Position numbers and translations under genes: made by a program
The notes under the pieces: generated by a model
Databases searched by the model: none
What the model was told of the DNA's origin: nothing
What the model saw: only the letters and a program-made list of their open reading frames with translations
Assembly (NCBI RefSeq): GCF_965232525.1
Contig: NZ_OZ246980.1
Span: 1,736,001 to 1,800,000 of the forward strand
Direction of reading: 5' to 3'
Length of the DNA stretch: 64,000 nucleotides
DNA from: Bauldia sp965232525
GTDB lineage: Bacteria > Pseudomonadota > Alphaproteobacteria > Rhizobiales > Kaistiaceae
Shown here: in pieces, positions 16,831 to 27,164 of the stretch
Numbering within the stretch: position 1 is the first letter of the stretch
Layout: each line of letters starts with the position of its first letter

Positions 16831-18828
16831 ATGCGCTATCGTCAGATTCATCTCGATTTCCATACCTCTGAATTGATCCCCGGCATCGGTAGCAAGTTCG
16901 ATCCAGCCGACTTCGCCCAGACCTTTTCTGACGCGCACGTGGATTCGGTCACGCTCTTTGCCAAGTGCCATCATGGCTGGTCCTATCACCCGACCAAGGT
17001 CGGCAAGACGCACCCCCATCTCGACTTCGACCTGCTGCGCGGCCAGATCGACGCACTCCACGGCGCTGGCATCAACGCGCCGATCTACATCTCCGCCGGT
17101 TGGGATGAACTCGCCGCTCGGGAGCACCCGGGTTGGCGCGTGGTGACGCCCGAAGGTTCGCTGATGCGCCAGTGGGGCGGGCCGATGGAAGCCGGCTGGG
17201 CGTTCATGGATTTCGCCTCGCCCTATCTCGACTACCTCTGCGACCAGGTCGAGGAGGTGATGCAGATGTTCCCGGACGGGAACGGCATCTTCATCGATAT
17301 CTGCGCCGCGATGATCTCGTGCAGCGCCTGGGTGCAGACCCGGATGGAGGCGCAGGGGCTCGACTGGACGGATGAAGACGATCGCGTCACCTTCACCGAG
17401 CAGATCCAGATCGAGTTCTTCGAGCGGGTCAGCGGCGCGGTGCGCAAATACGACGCGGAACGGCCGCTGTTCTTCAATTTCGGTCACATCCGCCGCGGTC
17501 GCCGCGACATCCTTAAGTACTTCACCCATCTGGAGATTGAGTCGCTGCCGACCGCCTTTTGGGGTTACGAGCATTTCCCGGTGAGCGCCCGCTACATCGA
17601 GCCACTCGATATTCCGTTCCTTGGCATGACCGGCAAGTTCCATCACCTCTGGGGCGAGATGGGTGGCTACAAGAAGCCGGAGGCGCTGCTCTACGAGTGC
17701 GGTGCGATGCTCGCCCAGGGTGCGCGGTGCTCGATCGGCGATCACCTTCATCCGACCGGGGCGATGGACAAGTCGTCCTATAAGGCGATCGGCACCGCCT
17801 ATGCCCACGTCGCGGCGCGCGAGCCGTGGGCGGTGGGATCGCGCAACGTTGCCGAGATCGGCGTAATGAGCGTTGAAGCCGCTTCGGGACAGCGCATCGC
17901 CGGTCGCGCCACCAAGAGCTTCCAGGCCGACGAAGGTGTCGTTCGGCTGTTGCTGGAAAGCAAGCTCACCTTCGATGTGCTCGATCTCGAGTCCGACTTT
18001 GAGGGCTATCGCCTGATCATCCTGCCTGACGTAATCGAGGTCTCGCCCGAGCTGAAGGCGAAGATCGACGCCTACGTCGCCGGCGGAGGCCGCGTCCTGT
18101 TGACCGGCAAGAGCGGGATCGATCCGGAGCAGGGTTTTCTGTTCGATGTCGGCGCCGAGTGGCGCGGTCCCCCCGCTTTCAGCGAAGGTGACTTCCTGCT
18201 GCCGCGCGAGGGTCTTCGCGCATCGTTCGTCGACAATCCGCTGTTCATGTATGTGGTGTCGGAGCGGATCAAGGCCGAGCCGGGCGCTTCGCTCGGTGAC
18301 ACCTACGATCCCTATTTCGATCGCGCGCCGCGCCACTTCAGCGGCCACCGCAACACCCCCAACCAGCCCGAGCCGTCGGGCTTCGACGCGGGATCGGAAA
18401 AGGGCGGCTTCGTCTATCTGGCCCACCCGCTGTTCACCGCCTACAAGCAGACCGGTCTCGTTGCTCTGCTCGAGATCGGCGAGAAGGTCATCCGCCACGC
18501 GCTCGGTCATCCGAGCGTCATCGAAACATCGCTGCCGCGTGCCGGCCGCGCGACTTTGCGCCACCAATCGGAGGAGCGTCGCTATGTGTGCCACTTGCTC
18601 CACGCCACGCCCGCCCTGCGCGGCGAGCTGATGGGCGATCAGGTCCAGCCGATCCAGGATCTGGTGACCCTGCGCGATATCGACGTATCCGTAGCGATCG
18701 ACGAACCGGCAACATCGGTGAAGATCGTCCCCGGCGGCGAGGCGCTGACCTTCCGCCAGGACGGAGACCGGGTCGTGTTTCAGGTGCCGGAGCTCACCGG
18801 CCACCAGATGGTCGAGATCGCTGTGTGA
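16831..18828 (+). CDS. GHL6-like glycoside hydrolase with beta-galactosidase-type trimerisation region
   Basis: 665 residues. The N-terminal half resembles the 'hypothetical glycosyl hydrolase 6' TIM barrel: DSVTLFAKCHHGWSYHPTKVGKTHP, APIYISAGWDELAAREHPGW, GIFIDICAAMISC. The middle (VDVIEV...AYVAGGGRVLLTGKSG-like segment near 400-440) resembles the Rossmann-like trimerisation domain of GH42 beta-galactosidases. No signal peptide, so it is cytoplasmic and would act after import. AGAAAGG precedes ATG 16831. It closes the ABC operon and points to a plant- or algal-type glycoside as the imported substrate. The substrate is not identifiable; alpha-L-fucosidase-like annotation is an alternative. 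Confidence 0.75.
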   Translation: MRYRQIHLDFHTSELIPGIGSKFDPADFAQTFSDAHVDSVTLFAKCHHGWSYHPTKVGKTHPHLDFDLLRGQIDALHGAGINAPIYISAGWDELAAREHPGWRVVTPEGSLMRQWGGPMEAGWAFMDFASPYLDYLCDQVEEVMQMFPDGNGIFIDICAAMISCSAWVQTRMEAQGLDWTDEDDRVTFTEQIQIEFFERVSGAVRKYDAERPLFFNFGHIRRGRRDILKYFTHLEIESLPTAFWGYEHFPVSARYIEPLDIPFLGMTGKFHHLWGEMGGYKKPEALLYECGAMLAQGARCSIGDHLHPTGAMDKSSYKAIGTAYAHVAAREPWAVGSRNVAEIGVMSVEAASGQRIAGRATKSFQADEGVVRLLLESKLTFDVLDLESDFEGYRLIILPDVIEVSPELKAKIDAYVAGGGRVLLTGKSGIDPEQGFLFDVGAEWRGPPAFSEGDFLLPREGLRASFVDNPLFMYVVSERIKAEPGASLGDTYDPYFDRAPRHFSGHRNTPNQPEPSGFDAGSEKGGFVYLAHPLFTAYKQTGLVALLEIGEKVIRHALGHPSVIETSLPRAGRATLRHQSEERRYVCHLLHATPALRGELMGDQVQPIQDLVTLRDIDVSVAIDEPATSVKIVPGGEALTFRQDGDRVVFQVPELTGHQMVEIAV

Positions 18829-18861
18829 CGGTCAGGCCGGCCAGGTCGCTTCGCAAGACGG

Positions 18862-18906
18862 CGGCGAGGGAACCGACTCGACTGTAGTGCCATGGTCCCC
18901 TCGCCG
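18862..18906. terminator. Bidirectional hairpin between convergent genes
   Basis: Arms CGGCGAGGGAACC and GGTCCCCTCGCCG pair at 12 of 13 positions around a 19-base loop, between the convergent glycosidase and hydroxy-acid dehydrogenase genes. There is no clear T-run. Confidence 0.5.
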
Positions 18907-18916
18907 GGCGGAGAGA

Positions 18917-20077
18917 TCAGCCCGCCAGCGAGAAGCCGTGTCGTAGATTGGTACGGGACAACTCGTCGATCGAGCGCACGCCCATCAGACGCATGTCGCG
19001 TTCGATTTCGGCGCGCATGAGGCCGAGCGCGCGTTCGACGCCAGCTTGTCCGGCGGCGGCCAAAGGGAAGAGATACGCGCGTCCGATACCGACCGCCTTC
19101 GCTCCCATCGATAGCGCTTTCAGCACATGTGTCCCGCGCTGAATGCCGCTGTCCATCAGGACCTCGATCTGATTGCCGACCGCGTCGACGATCTCACCAA
19201 GTTGATCGAACGGGGTGCGAGAGCCGTCGAGTTGGCGGCCGCCATGGTTCGACAGGATGATGCCGTTACAGCCGATCGACACGGCGCGCCTGGCGTCCTC
19301 GACGGACATCACGCCCTTGAGGCAGAACTGGCCGTCCCACTGTTGGACCATTTCGGCGGCATCGTCCCAGGTCATCGCGGGATCGAGCATTTCGGTGAAG
19401 TATCGTCCGATCGACATGGCCCCGCCGCTCATGTCCACGTGGTCTTCGAGCTGGGGCAGCCCAAAACGCTCGTGCAGCAGATAGTTGACGCCCCAAGCCG
19501 GTTTCACTGCGAACTGAGCAATGCCGCGGGCGTTCAACCTGAACGGTATCGAGAAGCCAGTGCGCAGATCGCGCTCACGGTTGCCGCCGGTGATGCTGTC
19601 GACGGTCAACATCATGACATCGACACCACAGGCCTTGGCACGCTCGAGCATAGCGCGGTTCAGTCCGCGGTCTTTATGGAAATAGAACTGATAGGCCTGC
19701 GGCGTATCGTGTGCCCTGCGAAGCTCCTCGAGGCTCACCGTACCGAGAGATGATACGCCGAACATCGTGCCGAACTTCGCCGCGGCTGCGCCGACCGCGC
19801 GTTCCCCCTCGTGGTGAAAGAGCCGTTGTAGCGCTGTCGGTGAGCAGTACACCGGCATCGCGAGGTCACGCCCGAACACCGTCACGGACATGTCGACTTC
19901 TTCGACACCCCGCAGGACGTCAGGCACCAGATCAACGTTCTCGAAGGACAGCGTGTTTTGCTTGTACGTTGTCTCATCGTCGGCAGCGCCATCGATGTAG
20001 TTGAAAATCGGCCCCGGTAGTCGGCGGCGCGCCAACTCACGGAAGTCGCGAAAGTTGTGGCAGTCCTTGAGGCGCAC
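18917..20077 (-). CDS. lldD: FMN-dependent alpha-hydroxy-acid dehydrogenase (L-lactate dehydrogenase family)
   Basis: 386 residues from GTG 20077, reading MRLKDCHNFRDFRELARRRLPG. The family-typical ...LPGPIFNYIDGAADDE follows, then the FMN-binding core and the active-site stretch SNHGGRQLDG with the catalytic His and Arg, and VLMDSGIQRGTHVLKALSMGAKAVGIGR. Family members oxidise L-lactate, glycolate or mandelate and pass electrons to the quinone pool or oxygen. A longer open frame exists upstream but overlaps the SnoaL-like gene; the GTG gives the usual ~380-residue length and follows GGGAAG. The 33 bp spacing from the upstream gene suggests one operon. Confidence 0.88.
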   Translation of the reverse strand: MRLKDCHNFRDFRELARRRLPGPIFNYIDGAADDETTYKQNTLSFENVDLVPDVLRGVEEVDMSVTVFGRDLAMPVYCSPTALQRLFHHEGERAVGAAAAKFGTMFGVSSLGTVSLEELRRAHDTPQAYQFYFHKDRGLNRAMLERAKACGVDVMMLTVDSITGGNRERDLRTGFSIPFRLNARGIAQFAVKPAWGVNYLLHERFGLPQLEDHVDMSGGAMSIGRYFTEMLDPAMTWDDAAEMVQQWDGQFCLKGVMSVEDARRAVSIGCNGIILSNHGGRQLDGSRTPFDQLGEIVDAVGNQIEVLMDSGIQRGTHVLKALSMGAKAVGIGRAYLFPLAAAGQAGVERALGLMRAEIERDMRLMGVRSIDELSRTNLRHGFSLAG

Positions 20078-20109
20078 CGGAGGCTTCCCGTTCGATCCGA
20101 CGGTTGTGA

Positions 20110-20514
20110 CTAGCCGAGGAACGGCAGCGGATCGGAGTGGTGGGCAATGAGCTTCCACGCCCCGCCTTCCCTGCGGAACACGTTCGTTCCGCGCATCGAG
20201 ACGTCGACGCTGTTGCCGTCCGGGCCGGTGTTCGTGCCCTTTGCCGTACAGTGTACGACGGAGACATCTTGGCCGATGGTGGCATGCCGCTGGACGGTTT
20301 TGATCTGGCCACCGAGTTTCAGCGCGGCCTGACGCTGCCAATCGGCGAGCACGGCCGGCCAACCGACAAGGAAAACCTTGTCCGGGCCGAGGTAGACCAC
20401 GTCGTCGGCGTGGGACCAGAGCGATGTCATGGAATCGAGATCGCCGTCAAACATAGCGTTAAGTGCCGCGAAGAACGCGTCATCCGCCTTTAGGACCGCT
20501 TCCTTGTCGTCCAT
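20110..20514 (-). CDS. SnoaL-like/NTF2-fold protein
   Basis: 134 residues from ATG 20514, which follows GGAGG at good spacing. The sequence has the cone-shaped NTF2 fold pattern: ADDAFFAALNAMFDGDLDSMTSLWSHADDVVYLGP, then GTNVFRREGGAWKLIAHHSDPLP. Such proteins are ketosteroid-isomerase-like or small ligand-binding proteins with no fixed reaction. It is upstream of, and probably co-transcribed with, the hydroxy-acid dehydrogenase. The 400 bp between it and tamA (20515-20914) hold no gene or clear regulatory element that I can name. Confidence 0.85.
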   Translation of the reverse strand: MDDKEAVLKADDAFFAALNAMFDGDLDSMTSLWSHADDVVYLGPDKVFLVGWPAVLADWQRQAALKLGGQIKTVQRHATIGQDVSVVHCTAKGTNTGPDGNSVDVSMRGTNVFRREGGAWKLIAHHSDPLPFLG

Positions 20515-20914
20515 CTCATACCTCCGTGGTTGGGCTCCGACCCAAGTCCCATACCACCGTTTGCGGTAGAACCCTTGCGGTTGCCTGAGCGGGGATAATG
20601 TACGCTTCAGTATCATGGTGAAGCGTTGATGAAGATCGCCGAGGCACTCAAGTCCCAAGAGTATCGCCGCCTGATTGGATCGGGCCCGAATGATCACGAG
20701 TAGCACACCCCTCGGCCTGTCCGCGGAGTTGTTTTTCCCAATATAATCAAAAAGATAGGTACTTACTCCATTTCGGCCGGCTATGCCCTGCGGCTGCCAG
20801 TGGCATGCATCCTGCCTATAAACTCGTGATTCAGGGCTCTGTTGGTAAACTGGCGGATAATCGGCCGGGATGGGCCGGACGCCGTGCTATACGGCGTGGA
20901 AACGGTAGGACGGA

Positions 20915-22792
20915 ATGGCTTTGCGCCTCGGATGGTCCGGACGCATGACAGTTGCGTTTGCGCTGGCAGCGATGCTGGTGGGCGCCGCGACGCCGTCTTT
21001 CGCCATCTGGCCGTTCACCCGGGCCAGCGATGCCGAAGAGAACGTCCCGGACCCGGTCACCTACACGCTCGAGATCAACGTTGTCGGCGGCAACCGCTCG
21101 CTCGATCGCGAACTCCGTAATGCCTCGTCGCTCTACACCCGCAGGCGCACGCCGACCTCCGGTCTGGTCGGGCTGCTAGCGCGGTCGCGTGAGGATGTCG
21201 GTGCGCTCACCGCGGTCCTCTACAACCACGCCCGCTACGCCGGCGAGGTGTTCATCACCATTGACGGCCGCCCAATCGCCGACTGGAGCCCGTTCGACGC
21301 GATCGGTGCCCAGCCGGTCAGCGTCTCCGTCGAGGTAATCGCCGGCGCTCAGTTCGTGTTCGGCACCGTCAATGCTGGCCCGCTGCCGCCTGGCCTGACA
21401 CTAGAAGACCTCGATATCGCTCCCGGTGAGCTCGCCGAAGCGACGCGGATCATCGACGCCGAGGACCGCATCGTTGCCGGATGGCGCGATGCCGGTCATC
21501 CGCTTGTCGCGGTCGGCCAGAGCGATGTGGTCGCCGACCATGCGACCCGTACGCTTGATGTTGGCATCTGGGTGGAACCCGGGCCGATGGCCGATTTCGG
21601 CCGGGTCTCGGTCTCCGGGGCGGAAGGGGTCAATCCTGACTTGATCCTCGGGCGCGCGGGCATCGATCCGGGCGCGCCGTACTCGCCAAAGACCACGCGG
21701 CGCGCCGAGCAGCGCCTCCGTGACCTCGGCGTCTTCGAAAGCGTCCGGGTCATCCCGGGCGCTCAGCTCGATCCCGATGGCACGATACCGATCGAGATCG
21801 TGGTCACCGAACGCAAACGTCGGGTGATCGGCGCCGGTGTGGACTATTCCAACACCGAGGGGGCCATCGTTGGGGTCTTCTGGGCGAATCGCAACCTGTG
21901 GGGCGGCGCCGAATCGCTGCGCTTGTACGGCCAGGTTTCGCGATTGTTCGACAGCGATTTCGACGAACCCGACTTCCGCGTCGCGGGATTGTTCCGCAAA
22001 CCCGGCGTATTCGATCCGATGACCGACTTCACCCTCCGCGCTGATGGGTTTCGTGAGACGACCGACGCCTACCGAGTGACCACGGTTGAGACCGAAGCCG
22101 GGCTGACGCGCGTTTTCTCCGACACCGTCAGCGGCTCGGCGCTGGTCGAGATCGAGCGCACCCGGACGGAAGACGCGATCCCCGAAGAGGACTATCTCAT
22201 CGCCACGCTCACCGGCGCGATCGATTGGGATACTCGTGATAATGCGCTCGATCCGACTCGCGGCTTCAATCTGCATTTCGAGGCGGCACCGGCCTATGAC
22301 TTCCTTCAGGACAAGCCGTTCGCCACCTTCCGCAAGGACTTCTCCGCCTACCGGGCGCTTGACCGCGATCGTCGTTTCATCCTGGCCGGTCGCGTGCAGA
22401 CGGCGGTTCTGGCCGTCGATGACGTCCGCGATGTTGCCGCCAACCGGCGGCTCTACGCCGGCGGCGCCGGGTCGGTGCGCGGCTACAGTTACCAAAGCAT
22501 TGGTCCGCGTAACAAAAAGGGCGAATTGATCGGTGGCCGCAGCAGCTTCGCCGTGTCCGGCGAGGTCCGCTATCGTATCTCGGACTCGTTCGGCGTCGTC
22601 GGTTTCGTCGATGCCGGCAACGCCTACCGCGACATGGTTCCGGAGATCGGCGACCTCGAGGTCGGGGTTGGCGGCGGCATCCGCTATCTGACCCCGGTCG
22701 GGCCGCTCCGGGTCGACGTTGCCGTTCCGGTAGATCCCGGCCCTGACGATCCCTCATTCGCGCTCTATGTCGGGCTTGGTCAGGCGTTCTGA
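20915..22792 (+). CDS. tamA: TamA, outer-membrane Omp85-family translocation/assembly protein
   Basis: 625 residues with a signal peptide ending about PSFA. POTRA domains occupy the first ~300 residues (RVIPGAQLDPDGTIPIEIVVTERKRR closes the last one). A 16-strand Omp85 barrel follows, with the lid-lock-type VRGYSYQSIGP element and GGRSSFAVSGEVRYRISDSFGVVGFVDAGN near the end, and a final strand ending in aromatic F. The protein inserts autotransporters and other outer-membrane proteins together with TamB, encoded 35 bp downstream. ATG 20915 is preceded by GGTAGGA. Confidence 0.93.
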   Translation: MALRLGWSGRMTVAFALAAMLVGAATPSFAIWPFTRASDAEENVPDPVTYTLEINVVGGNRSLDRELRNASSLYTRRRTPTSGLVGLLARSREDVGALTAVLYNHARYAGEVFITIDGRPIADWSPFDAIGAQPVSVSVEVIAGAQFVFGTVNAGPLPPGLTLEDLDIAPGELAEATRIIDAEDRIVAGWRDAGHPLVAVGQSDVVADHATRTLDVGIWVEPGPMADFGRVSVSGAEGVNPDLILGRAGIDPGAPYSPKTTRRAEQRLRDLGVFESVRVIPGAQLDPDGTIPIEIVVTERKRRVIGAGVDYSNTEGAIVGVFWANRNLWGGAESLRLYGQVSRLFDSDFDEPDFRVAGLFRKPGVFDPMTDFTLRADGFRETTDAYRVTTVETEAGLTRVFSDTVSGSALVEIERTRTEDAIPEEDYLIATLTGAIDWDTRDNALDPTRGFNLHFEAAPAYDFLQDKPFATFRKDFSAYRALDRDRRFILAGRVQTAVLAVDDVRDVAANRRLYAGGAGSVRGYSYQSIGPRNKKGELIGGRSSFAVSGEVRYRISDSFGVVGFVDAGNAYRDMVPEIGDLEVGVGGGIRYLTPVGPLRVDVAVPVDPGPDDPSFALYVGLGQAF

Positions 22793-22827
22793 CCGAACGG
22801 GCCGAACGAAAGGATCCGGCTGAGATT

Positions 22828-25800
22828 ATGGGCCGCGCACTCCGCTACATCGCCATCGCGATTGCCGGCATTGTCGCGCTGGTGGCGCTGGTGCTCGTCC
22901 TGCTGGCGACCCCGCCGGGCCGGTCGATGCTCGCTGGCTTTGTCGAGCGGACCGTATCGGGCGACGGCCTGACCCTGTCGATCGGCTCGCTGTCGGGCTG
23001 GCCGCCGTTCAGCTTCGGCGCCGATACGATCGTCCTCGCCGACGATCAGGGCACCTTCGCCGAGATCGACAATCTGGCGATCGATCTGAACACACCGGCA
23101 CTTCTGCGCGGCCAGCTCGCGTTCGATACGATCGCGGCCGGCCGCGTCGCGGTCCATCGCGAGCCGGTGCTCGCCGGCAGCGGCAGTGGCGGGGAGGGGG
23201 GATTAATCCCGCTCGCCGCTCGCTCGCTGACAGTCACACAACTGGAGCTCGGTGCGGGCCTGGTCGGCCGTCCTGCGGCGTTTGCCGTTGATGGCGCGTT
23301 TGCGTTCGGATCGGATGGCGCAATTCAGGCGCGCCTTGATGCGTCGCGGATCGACAGCGGTGTCGGCACTGTGGCCGCGCGTGTCGCGCGGGCGTCGGGC
23401 GGGGCGTCGATGGCCGTCGACCTCAGCGTCGAGGAGGCGTCGGACGGCGTGCTCCTCGGCCTGATGGGCCGCGAAACCGGCCCGGGATACAGGCTCGTCG
23501 CCCGGTCCTCACTCACTGGCGACGGTCTCGACGGCGCCGTTTCCCTGACGTCCGACGGCGACGCCCGGTTCTCCGGCCGATTCGGATTCACCAACGTTGA
23601 CAACGACTTCCGCCTCACGGTCAATGGCGAGGGGGACCTTGCCGAGCTGGTTCCGCCGGGTTTCACAGATCTCCTCGCCGGCCGCATCGAACTTACCGCC
23701 GATGTCGGCTGGAGCGGCCTCGACACCGACACCCCACAGATCAGTGTCCGTGACACCGTCGTCTCAACTGAGACGGTTCGGCTAACGGCTTCTGGCGAAT
23801 ACGGTTTCTCCGATTCGATAATGTCAATACGGCTCGAGGCGCGACGGCCTGACGGACGCCCGATCACGCTGCCAACGGGCGGCGATTCGATCGCCATCGA
23901 TGGCCTCACCGCATCCGGCCGTGTCGCGGCGAGTGGCGAAGGGCGCCGCCTTGATCTGGTTGCCCAGGTCGCGGGGCTGGCGACTGCGGATATGTCGGTG
24001 CCCGGCATTGGGCTGTCGCTCGCCGTCGAGACCGAAACCGGCGGCCTGCTCAACGCCGACACGTTGCCGTTCGCCATCCGGATCGAGGCCGACGCCGTCG
24101 ACTTGCCCGGTGGGCGACTGACGGCAACCGACACCGCGCCATTGCTGGCGACCGCCGACGGGACATTTGATCCAGCGACAGCGTCGGCCAGTCTTGATAT
24201 CGACGCGTCGGCGGCGGGCGGCCAGGCGCTCTTCACCGGCGAAGGGTCGGCGGCGCAACTCACCGGCGAAGTCCAGATGCGAATCGCCGATCTTGCCGAG
24301 CTGGCGCCCATTGCTGGCCAACCTCTGTCGGGTGCGGTTTCGGCCAATGCGAACGGCACGTTCTTCGGCCCCGAAGGGATCAGCCTTTCGATCTCGGGAA
24401 CGGCAACCGACCTCGATCCGGGTGCGGCAATGGCTGCGTCCTTGCTCGCTGGCGAAAGCCGTTTCGCGTTGACTTTGGCGGACAGCGAGGACGGATTGGA
24501 AGTCACCGATCTTACGATCGGCGCGCCGGCTTTCACCGTGGGTGGCGACCTCAGTCTCGGAGCCGGAACCGTCGCCGGTGCACTGTCCGGCGACGTCACC
24601 GACCTCGCCGCGCTGGCCCCGGACTCCAGCGGCGCCGCGTCCTTTTCCGCGGACGTTTCCGGCGCGCTCGCCCGGCCAACCTTTGACGTGCGGATCGGCG
24701 TGGCCGATGGCCGCTTGGCCGGTCAGCCGATCGCCGACGCCGAACTGGAAGTGAGTGGCGGGCCGGTGGACAATGGCTGGCGGGCCGACCTGGCCCTCTC
24801 CGGCGCTTATGCCGGCCGCTCGCTGAGTGGATCGGCGGAGGCAATGCTCGATTCAGACACCGGCCGGTTTGTGCTGCCGACGGTGAATCTTGCCATCGCG
24901 GAGAACAGGCTCACCGGTTCGATCGAGCAGACGCCCAACGGTTTTCTGGTCGGCTCCCTGGCGCTCGACGCGCCGGACCTGACGACGCTTGCCGCGCTGG
25001 CGCTTCTAGACGCCCGCGGATCGATGAAAGGCGACCTCCGGTTCTCCGCGAGCGATGGACGCCAAACGGCATCACTGGACTTCAACGCCGGCGACGTTGC
25101 AATCGAGACGATCGTCGTCGATACCGCGCGTGGCGACGTGCGCATCGACGATCTGTTCGGGATGCCGCAGATCGGGGGAACCATCGACGCGGCCGGCATT
25201 GCTGCAGGATCGACGCAGATTGACCGAGCCCAGGTTTCAGCCACCATTGACGACGGCACGACGCTGTTTTCCGCAACCGCCGCTGGGCCGGGCCTCGATC
25301 TATCGGGATCGGGATCGCTTTCGGCCGACGGCAACGCCCAGGTCCTGCGCCTGACGTCGCTCGACGGAGCGGTTTCCGGCGTCCGGGCGGCACTCGTCGA
25401 ACCCGCCAGTATTCGGTTTGGTGATCAGGTGAGAATCGAGAGTGCCGTGTTGACGCTCGGCGGCGGGCGGGTTTCGGTCGGCGGCACGGCTTCGCCACAA
25501 CTCAACCTCGCCGTCCGGCTCAATGCCGTGTCCGCGTCGGTCGTCAACACCTTCGCGCCGGACCTGCGCGCGCAGGGAACCATATCCGGCAGTGCAACGG
25601 TGACCGGTACGACCACCGACCCGACGGCGACGTGGCAGATCAACTGGACGGATTTCGGCGTCGCTCAGACAACCGGCAACGGGCTGCCGGGATTGTCGAT
25701 CGCTGCGAACGGCGACGCGACCGCGAATGCCACAACACTGACCGCCCGATTGACCGGCGGCGGTCTCGCCTTGGATGTCACGGGCTCGGTGCCTTTCGAC

Positions 25801-27102
25801 GGCCGCGATCCGAACCTGCGCGCTCAAGGCAGCGCGCCACTGGAACTCCTGGGTCTGTTCACCGACCGTGAGCTGGAGCTCGGCGGGCTCGCCCGGATCG
25901 ATGTCTCGGTCGCCGGTCCGTCGGCGATCTCGGGAACGGTGAGCCTGACCGATGCCACGATCGTCGACGCAGACACCAAGTTCGGCGTCGCCGGGGTCGC
26001 AGGCGATATCCGCTTTGATGGGCAAACAGCGACGATCCCTGGACTGACCGGCCGGATGGCGCAGGGCGGCGCGATAACCGTCAGCGGTCGCATCACCGTC
26101 GATCCAACCGCCGGTCTGCCGGCGGATCTGACCATCGACGTTCGTAATGGCCGCTACTCCGACGGCACGATGATCGATGCCTCTTACACGGCCGGCCTTG
26201 CGCTCACCGGTCCGCTGATGACAACGGGCTCCATTACCGGGCAGGTCGACATCGCTCGCGCGGAGGTTCTCCTGCCCGACCATTTCGGTGGTGGCGTGGC
26301 GCTGAATGTCGAGCACATCAATGTTGAGCCGGGTTTCGTGCCGCCGATCCAGCCGACGCCACCACCCACGGCCGGCGGTCCGCAGAGCAGCGGCGGCCTG
26401 AACCTCGATATCACCGTTGCCGGTTCCAGTCGGTCGGCCATCATTGTCCGCGGTTTCGGGCTGGATGCCGAACTCGGCGGATCGCTACGGATCACGGGAA
26501 CGACGGAGAACATCGTCACCGTCGGCGGCTTCGAGATGCTGCGCGGCCGCATCGAGGTGCTCGGACGCCGGTTCGACTTCACCCGAGGCAGGATGACTTT
26601 TGCTGGCGATCTGGTGCCGATCTTGGATTTCGAAGCGACGACGCGAGCGTCCGATATCACCGCCAATGTTCTGGTCACCGGACCGGCCGACGATCCGGAA
26701 ATCACTTTCACGTCGACACCGGAACTACCGGAGGAGGAAATCATCTCGCACCTCCTGTTCGATCGGAACGTCGGCAGCCTGACCGCCTTTCAGGCCGCCC
26801 AGCTTGTCGACGCGATCGGTCAGTTCTCGGGCGCGTTTTCGCGTGGTGACGGGCTGTTCGCGAGGGCGCGGAAGATCACCGGCCTGGACGACATCGATAT
26901 CCGCCAGAACGAGTCCGGCGGCACGACGGTGGGCATTGGCAAACGCATCAACGACAATCTGCGCCTTGGTGTCGAGCAGGACACCAGTGGTACCGGCCGG
27001 GTGACGATCGACCTCGACCTCACCCGCAATCTGAAGGCGCGGGGCGAGGCCGGCGGCGACGGATCCGGCAAGATCGGACTCACCTACGAACGCGAGTACT
27101 GA
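22828..27102 (+). CDS. tamB: TamB, inner-membrane-anchored translocation/assembly module (DUF490)
   Basis: 1424 residues. One N-terminal membrane anchor (YIAIAIAGIVALVALVLVLL) is followed by a very long beta-rich periplasmic region with AsmA-like start features and the conserved C-terminal DUF490 block (GRIEVLGRRFDFTRGRM, LPEEEIISHLLFDR, then EREY at the end). Long repetitive-looking beta segments form the hydrophobic groove known for this family, which bridges inner and outer membranes for TamA and is implicated in lipid transport. It directly follows tamA, the normal arrangement. The C-terminus lies about 60 bp before the cobalamin riboswitch. Confidence 0.94.
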   Translation: MGRALRYIAIAIAGIVALVALVLVLLATPPGRSMLAGFVERTVSGDGLTLSIGSLSGWPPFSFGADTIVLADDQGTFAEIDNLAIDLNTPALLRGQLAFDTIAAGRVAVHREPVLAGSGSGGEGGLIPLAARSLTVTQLELGAGLVGRPAAFAVDGAFAFGSDGAIQARLDASRIDSGVGTVAARVARASGGASMAVDLSVEEASDGVLLGLMGRETGPGYRLVARSSLTGDGLDGAVSLTSDGDARFSGRFGFTNVDNDFRLTVNGEGDLAELVPPGFTDLLAGRIELTADVGWSGLDTDTPQISVRDTVVSTETVRLTASGEYGFSDSIMSIRLEARRPDGRPITLPTGGDSIAIDGLTASGRVAASGEGRRLDLVAQVAGLATADMSVPGIGLSLAVETETGGLLNADTLPFAIRIEADAVDLPGGRLTATDTAPLLATADGTFDPATASASLDIDASAAGGQALFTGEGSAAQLTGEVQMRIADLAELAPIAGQPLSGAVSANANGTFFGPEGISLSISGTATDLDPGAAMAASLLAGESRFALTLADSEDGLEVTDLTIGAPAFTVGGDLSLGAGTVAGALSGDVTDLAALAPDSSGAASFSADVSGALARPTFDVRIGVADGRLAGQPIADAELEVSGGPVDNGWRADLALSGAYAGRSLSGSAEAMLDSDTGRFVLPTVNLAIAENRLTGSIEQTPNGFLVGSLALDAPDLTTLAALALLDARGSMKGDLRFSASDGRQTASLDFNAGDVAIETIVVDTARGDVRIDDLFGMPQIGGTIDAAGIAAGSTQIDRAQVSATIDDGTTLFSATAAGPGLDLSGSGSLSADGNAQVLRLTSLDGAVSGVRAALVEPASIRFGDQVRIESAVLTLGGGRVSVGGTASPQLNLAVRLNAVSASVVNTFAPDLRAQGTISGSATVTGTTTDPTATWQINWTDFGVAQTTGNGLPGLSIAANGDATANATTLTARLTGGGLALDVTGSVPFDGRDPNLRAQGSAPLELLGLFTDRELELGGLARIDVSVAGPSAISGTVSLTDATIVDADTKFGVAGVAGDIRFDGQTATIPGLTGRMAQGGAITVSGRITVDPTAGLPADLTIDVRNGRYSDGTMIDASYTAGLALTGPLMTTGSITGQVDIARAEVLLPDHFGGGVALNVEHINVEPGFVPPIQPTPPPTAGGPQSSGGLNLDITVAGSSRSAIIVRGFGLDAELGGSLRITGTTENIVTVGGFEMLRGRIEVLGRRFDFTRGRMTFAGDLVPILDFEATTRASDITANVLVTGPADDPEITFTSTPELPEEEIISHLLFDRNVGSLTAFQAAQLVDAIGQFSGAFSRGDGLFARARKITGLDDIDIRQNESGGTTVGIGKRINDNLRLGVEQDTSGTGRVTIDLDLTRNLKARGEAGGDGSGKIGLTYEREY

Positions 27103-27164
27103 GCGTTCCAGTCGCCGGCCAATACCCACTCGACTTGCAGTCCCATACCATCTGTAACACTCTC

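Noticed and set aside
16804..18804. 666-codon frame antisense to the GHL6-like gene
   Set aside because: Shadow of a gene with a ribosome site, operon context and domain matches; no domain of its own.
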